Positions 59,518 to 64,000 of a DNA stretch of 64,000 bases are shown here, piece by piece. Origin of the DNA: Garcia nutans (lineage: Eukaryota; Streptophyta; Magnoliopsida; Malpighiales; Euphorbiaceae); NCBI GenBank assembly GCA_947685225.1, contig CANTUV010000035.1, positions 4,533,501-4,597,500 of the forward strand, read 5' to 3'. The position numbers were made by a program, and so were the translations under genes. The number at the start of each line of letters is the position of its first letter. Position 1 is the stretch's first letter. The notes under the pieces are model-generated. The model did not search any database. It had not been told where the DNA came from and was given only the letters and a program-made list of their open reading frames with translations.

Positions 59518-60842
59518 TTAGAAGCTTTCTTGCCAATAATGGCTAAGGGTGAGGCCTTGTGACAAAGCCATGCGGTCTCAGCTTTGCACGAAAAATATCT
59601 GGATTTAATTTCTTGCGTTTCTATTACCATGCAGCGACGAATTTAATGGCAGCCACTGGCCAACTGGTTCTAACACCATCGTATCACCTGCTTGAGCAAT
59701 GGTTTGACTTAAAATTGAAAATTGAACTTATGGCTCAAAAAACGTTCATTACCATTTAACCAAATCTTTTTTCAAATTCAAGATTTCAAGAACTTGGTTC
59801 CACCTGCAGGCTGCAGCCTGTAGAAAGCAAAATACAAGAGAGTCAAATTCCTACTAATTAAAAGATTCATAGCACATTTAACCCAACAAAGTGGTACCAT
59901 CAGATCATTTAATTATCAATTTTTTCAATGATCAAACACTTAGTTTTCAAGAAATCAGAAATTCATTATTGAAACAGTGAATACGAATAAAAAAAGGAAT
60001 CAAGATCATAGTGAAGCAATTCATAAAATCTTTTTCTCTTCATTTATTCACGCAGAAATGGAAAAATCAAAATCAATCTCATAATCATATATCAGATCAC
60101 TGCCCGCGATGGTGAACTCAGATCTATAGCACCCGCTTTGTAATTAATCAATTAAAACGCCCAAAACCGAAAATTCACACTTCAACAAAACAATTAATCC
60201 AGCAATCGCATTTCTAAGATTGAGAATTTTCCTCACTTGAAACGACGCCATCTTGCCGCTTATTTGCCTTATTTAAGAAAAAAATAAAGTTAATCATATC
60301 GAATATGCCATATCAAATCTCACATAGGTTTGAAAATTTTTCAAAACTAAATCTGGGATAAATATAAAATAAATTACAAAAAAAAAAAAGAAAAGAAAAG
60401 GCTTAAACTGAAAAAACTTATTTTAAAAAAACATATATTTTTATTAAGGTTAGACCATATTTTTTTTCGTGATTTTAAAGTATCTTATATTTAAAAAAAA
60501 ACATTTAAATTTAAGAAATATGATTGGTGGTTTTACTATAAATTTCAAAAGTCAAATATATGGTTATTAAGATGTTGTGAAATGAGAAATGAAAAAGTTG
60601 AAAATAAAGATCAATTATTGATAAATTTTTTGTGGTGGAGACTGAATTAAAGTGACATCAATTAATGCAATATTGAAGTATCTCAATGTTTCATATACGC
60701 TCAAATTTTATATACAATTTTCTCATCTATTCTAACTGGATCAATTAAAGCAGAAGGGAAACTAAATAAGTAAATATGGATTACTAAGTTCCTTACTCCT
60801 GTTGGGATTTATATATAATTTTCTCATCTATTCTCTATTCAC
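59518..60842. other. Block B right flank and spacer
   Basis: 59518-60275 is homologous to 9310-10665 of block A without its AT-rich middle. It ends inside the tail of the WPP-domain gene: minus-strand 60190-60275 reads KQISGKM...FQVRKILN, as in copy A. Beyond about 60280 the similarity stops, marking the duplication edge. 60280-60842 is AT-rich with nothing recognised. Confidence 0.6.
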
Positions 60843-61175
60843 TGCAGAAATTAAATATGTAGCAATAATTGAAGTCAGTAAAAAAATAATATGGCTTCAA
60901 AATTTATTAACTGAGCTAAAATTCAAATAGGAAAAGAATATCTTATATATTGATAGCTAGAGTGTGATATACTTAGCAAAAAATTCAGCATTTTATTCTC
61001 GAACCAAGTATATTGAACTTCATTATCACTTTATCAGAATTCTATCGGAAGATGATGTGTTAATACTGGAGCTGGAGAAAATCCAATGAAGCAAGAATCC
61101 AACAGATATGTTGACAAAGACGGTAGCTATTGAGAAACTGAAGTTGTGTTCAACTTTATTTGGCTTGCAAGAGTA
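60843..61175 (+). pseudogene. Copia RNase H / pol C-terminal remnant
   Basis: Plus-strand fragment reading AEIKYVAIIEVSKKIIWLQN, YIDS-stop-SVIYLAKN, FYSRTKYIELHYHFIR and NPTDMLTKTVAIEKLKLC. This is the end of a Copia (Tnt1/Tork-like by recall) RNase H domain. Several in-frame stops occur, for example near 60930 and 60958. No upstream RT is present, so the element was truncated or recombined. Confidence 0.78.
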
Positions 61176-61229
61176 ATAAAATTGAAAAGACATGCCACAC
61201 AGATAGAGGTGTGAAGACATATTGAAATC

Positions 61230-61950
61230 AGTCTCCAAATGGGAGGTTATTAAGAAAATTATACTATTTGAAGAGTAAAAAATGAAGGTATATATTTTTT
61301 TATTATAAAAAATGAAAGTGCCCAATTTTGTAAAAAATGGAGGTGTCCAACTTAGTTAAAAGAGGTGTCTAGCCTTTGACAAAATTTCACCAACCCAATT
61401 TTTAAAACCTATATAACCCTTAAGATCTCATTTGAAAATTATTCTAAAATTAAAGAATTAAAGAGAGCTTGAGAGAAAAGTTTAAGGTTTAGTGTGAGCC
61501 ATAAATATTTATTGTGTTTGAGAGTTAGCATTAAAAAACTTTTGTAAGGGGTTTGAGTGTTAGCTATTAAAATACTATTGTACGATTTAGTGTGAGCTAT
61601 AAATACTTGTTGGGTTTGAGAGTTAGCCTAAGAAAACTCTTGTAAAGAGTTTGAGTGTTAGCCTTAAGAAAATATTTTTAAAGTTCGATGTGAGCTTGTG
61701 AAAATACCAAGTTGAAAATGAGCTTGCAAAACTCTAAGTACAATGAAATACCCAATTGAGGTTTGAGAGTAAATATATGATTATTGACTGAACTACTATA
61801 AATCTATTTTTGATATAAATGGGTATTGATTGTGAGTTTTGAGTATTGTAAACACTTTGTATACCTTCTTTCTTCAATAAAATAATCTCTTGGAGGTCCG
61901 GAGACGTAGACATAATTGGTCGAACTCCATTATTAAATTTATATGTACTT
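61230..61950 (+). repeat. Probable 3' LTR remnant of the truncated Copia
   Basis: Follows a purine-rich CAAATGGGAGG just after the pol remnant. It contains imperfect internal repeats of GTTTGAG(A/T)GTTAGC (around 61520, 61550, 61620 and 61650) and ends near GGTCCGGAGACGTAGACATAATTGG, typical of Copia LTR 3' regions. No second LTR is in the window, so boundaries are approximate. Confidence 0.5.
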
Positions 61951-62109
61951 TTTATTATTATTTTAATTTTTACTCATATGATTTATAAAAAAAATTATAT
62001 AATTTTTTAATAGTTTATTTATGATTAATATTTTTTAGTCAATAAAAAAATATCTAATAATTACTGTTTAAAGTGACTATTTCTACCTCTAAAATATTAT
62101 CTCTGAGAA

Positions 62110-62531
62110 TCATCAATGTCCGGCTATGCAACTTTTATTTCCTCACATGTCAACTGATGATTTCACTGTTAGAGGATAAGATTTTCCGCGTGGCGCAACC
62201 TTATTGATAAATGTATGGGCCATTCAGATGGGTTGATCCAACAAGTTTCAAACCAGAGAGATTTGAGAAAGGAGAAGGAGAGGGCTACAAGTTAATGCCA
62301 TTTGGGTTGGCAAGAAGAGCATGTCCAGGGGCTGCCTTGGCTCAACGTATTGTGGGATTGACATTAGGGTCTCTTATCCAATGCTTTGAATGGGAAAGGG
62401 TAAGTGCGAAGAAGATAGAAATGGCTGAAGGTAAAATAAGGATTGCTATGCCTAAGGCTGAACCATTAGAAGCCATGTGTAAAGCACGTCCAATCTTGAA
62501 CAACATTATGTCTCAACTTATCATTACTTAA
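62110..62531 (+). pseudogene. CYP81-like P450 pseudogene, C-terminal part with haem loop
   Basis: Plus-strand remains of the last part of a CYP81-type P450. Seen: LLFPHMSTDDFTVRG-stop-DFPRGATLLINVWAI, a break, then WVDPTSFKPERFEKGEGEGY, the haem loop PFGLARRACPG (Cys ligand present), LAQRIVGLTLGSLIQCFEWE and PKAEPLEAMCKARP, stopping at 62529-62531. It carries an in-frame TAA near 62178 and a frameshift plus deletion near 62215-62225. The N-terminal two thirds of a normal P450 (about 500 residues) are absent, though they could not be excluded far upstream. Non-functional. The open part from 62211 could still be transcribed. Confidence 0.75.
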
Positions 62532-64000
62532 TTAATGCATCCAATATCATATGAATCTTAAAAAAGGAAAATGTTTTATGAAAGTCTTTAGCTTATTTTT
62601 AAATAAACTTGTATTTGTAGAAATGGATCTATGTGAAAAGTCAGAATTAATTTTCTTTCGCATTTTTGTGATGTAGTATTGAAAAATCAACAAAGTTCAA
62701 TTTTTTTTTATAGAAAATGTTTAAAAATCAATAAAGTTTAATTTAATTAGTAGTAATGTAATTATCTCAAATTGTGAGATTGTGAAATCAAATACTAGTA
62801 GTCTTTGGTTAACAAAAAAAAAATAACATCCAAAACGTTTGGTTTAATTTTGGCTATTTATAGTTTGGCTTGTGTAAGTAATTAAGTGGTGATTTTCGTA
62901 TCAAGTAATTTTAATGAGTTACCTATAATATTTGTGATCTCAGTTGCAAAAAAGTTGATGCAACTCGCTCAAGCTCGGTCCATTCACAAGTGAATACATT
63001 GACTAGGTTTCGGCCCTTACATTTTTTTTTAAACCAAAAAGATGAAGATACTATTAAGGAGGATAATTGTTTGACAACAAGAAATACAAACAATATAGGT
63101 GATTGGATCTCCTATCTGGTTTAAATTGTTTGTGCAATACTGCATATGCAAGCCAAGCTGCTATAAGATTACAAGCGCCTCTGATAAAAAACAAAAGAAC
63201 TGCCTACAAAGAAACTCCTTAGGCTTTTAATTCTATGAGCATATCCTTCAATCCCCAAAGGACATGGTTCAATTAAAAATTAAATAGTAGATTTTTTTTT
63301 AAACAGAAAAGTATGTATTTTTAAAAATGTTTTATCTTTTAGGATATTTTTTAAGAAATTCCTAATATTTATTTGTTATAAATGAATTTACAATATATAA
63401 TTAATTTTTAATAATAAAATTTGTTATAATTATACTTGAAATTCTGTAAAATTAATTTTTTTAACAAATTGGTTATTTTCATTCATATTCATAATGAAAC
63501 TTGAAATTTCAAATAAAATTTTTATAAAATTTATTTATTTCTAATAAAATTTTAAAACCACATCAATTATTTCAAATAAATTTGATGTTAAAAAATGCTA
63601 ATTAATTGAAGAACATTCTCTAAAAAATCAATTTTAAGATAACATGATGTAATAAGGAAAACATGTCTAAAACAACCAAGCACTATTTAGTCTATTAATC
63701 TTATTATATTTATTACTATTGTATTAATAATTAAAGGAGAGGTTTATATAGACCGAATGTATATACATCCAGCTAATATAAATAATTATATCTTCTATTA
63801 TTATTTTTAAATAATTTTTATTGATCGAATATACATATATTTGGTCCAGATAAAAATTATTCAATAATTAATAATTATTTATCTTACATTGCAAAAATAA
63901 TAATTATATTTGTCTTTGGTTGCCTAGACTTGGATGAGCCAGAAATTATATGGCAGAATTTTCAACCTCGCCCTATGTAATCCTTGGAAAATTCTTTAAT
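62532..64000. other. AT-rich intergenic region at right edge
   Basis: No gene or clear transposon end recognised. Contains A/T homopolymers near 62700, 62814 and 63020-63030. Confidence 0.55.

Noticed and set aside
59559..59759. 66-residue plus-strand frame after Copia-2
   Set aside because: The equivalent region of block A is not open and no domain is recognised.

Overview
The window is nuclear DNA of a flowering plant, most likely a eudicot. It has intron-containing genes, AT-rich intergenic DNA, CrRLK1L receptor kinases, CYP81-type P450 pieces, and Copia, Gypsy, LINE and hAT elements typical of plants. I cannot name the species.

Layout. On the left, two intronless minus-strand CrRLK1L (malectin-like) receptor kinase genes lie head to tail (about 5-2512 and 3901-6387). 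They are followed on the plus strand by a small multi-exon gene (7710-8428, resembling the plant family I recall as MEE59) and the 3' part of a minus-strand WPP-domain gene (10581-11000). From about 40.1 to 60.3 kb the block containing the second kinase, the small gene and the tail of the WPP gene occurs again. The two kinase copies (3901-6387 and 41542-44031) differ at about 16 residues plus a one-residue indel over about 828. This is a recent segmental duplication, and the copies can be used as filled and empty sites for transposon insertions.

The 29 kb between the two blocks is almost all repeats. A decayed Gypsy element (14063-24547) has identifiable LTRs, an antisense extra ORF and no gag. 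A hAT element (16519-19223) is nested inside it. A second hAT of the TTF-zinc-finger/DUF4371 type (27107-30937) follows, then an 85-bp AT-rich tandem array (34150-34860), a 5'-truncated LINE (35120-35769), a small GC-rich hAT derivative (35929-36237), and a broken CYP81-like P450 pseudogene that seems to be split by a CACTA-like sequence.

The second block was hit repeatedly. It carries a Stowaway-like MITE (40783-41034), a Mutator-like MITE in the small gene's promoter region (45622-45854), a full-length Copia in that gene's last intron (46742-54023), and a second Copia just downstream (54426-59512). Both Copia elements have near-identical LTRs and perfect 5-bp target duplications, so they are young, but their polyproteins contain in-frame stop codons. 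The right end holds a Copia RNase H/LTR remnant and a second CYP81-like pseudogene fragment (about 62110-62531).

Functionally, the only genes that look intact are the three receptor kinases, which would sense cell-wall or peptide signals at the plasma membrane. The two small-gene copies each carry different lesions at intron 2. I see no unmistakably new biological system. The most interesting items are the reciprocal splice-site damage in the duplicated small gene, the antisense ORF with a putative gypsy-type transposon domain, the extra gag-like ORF in the leader of the first Copia, and the stacking of dated insertions on a young duplication.
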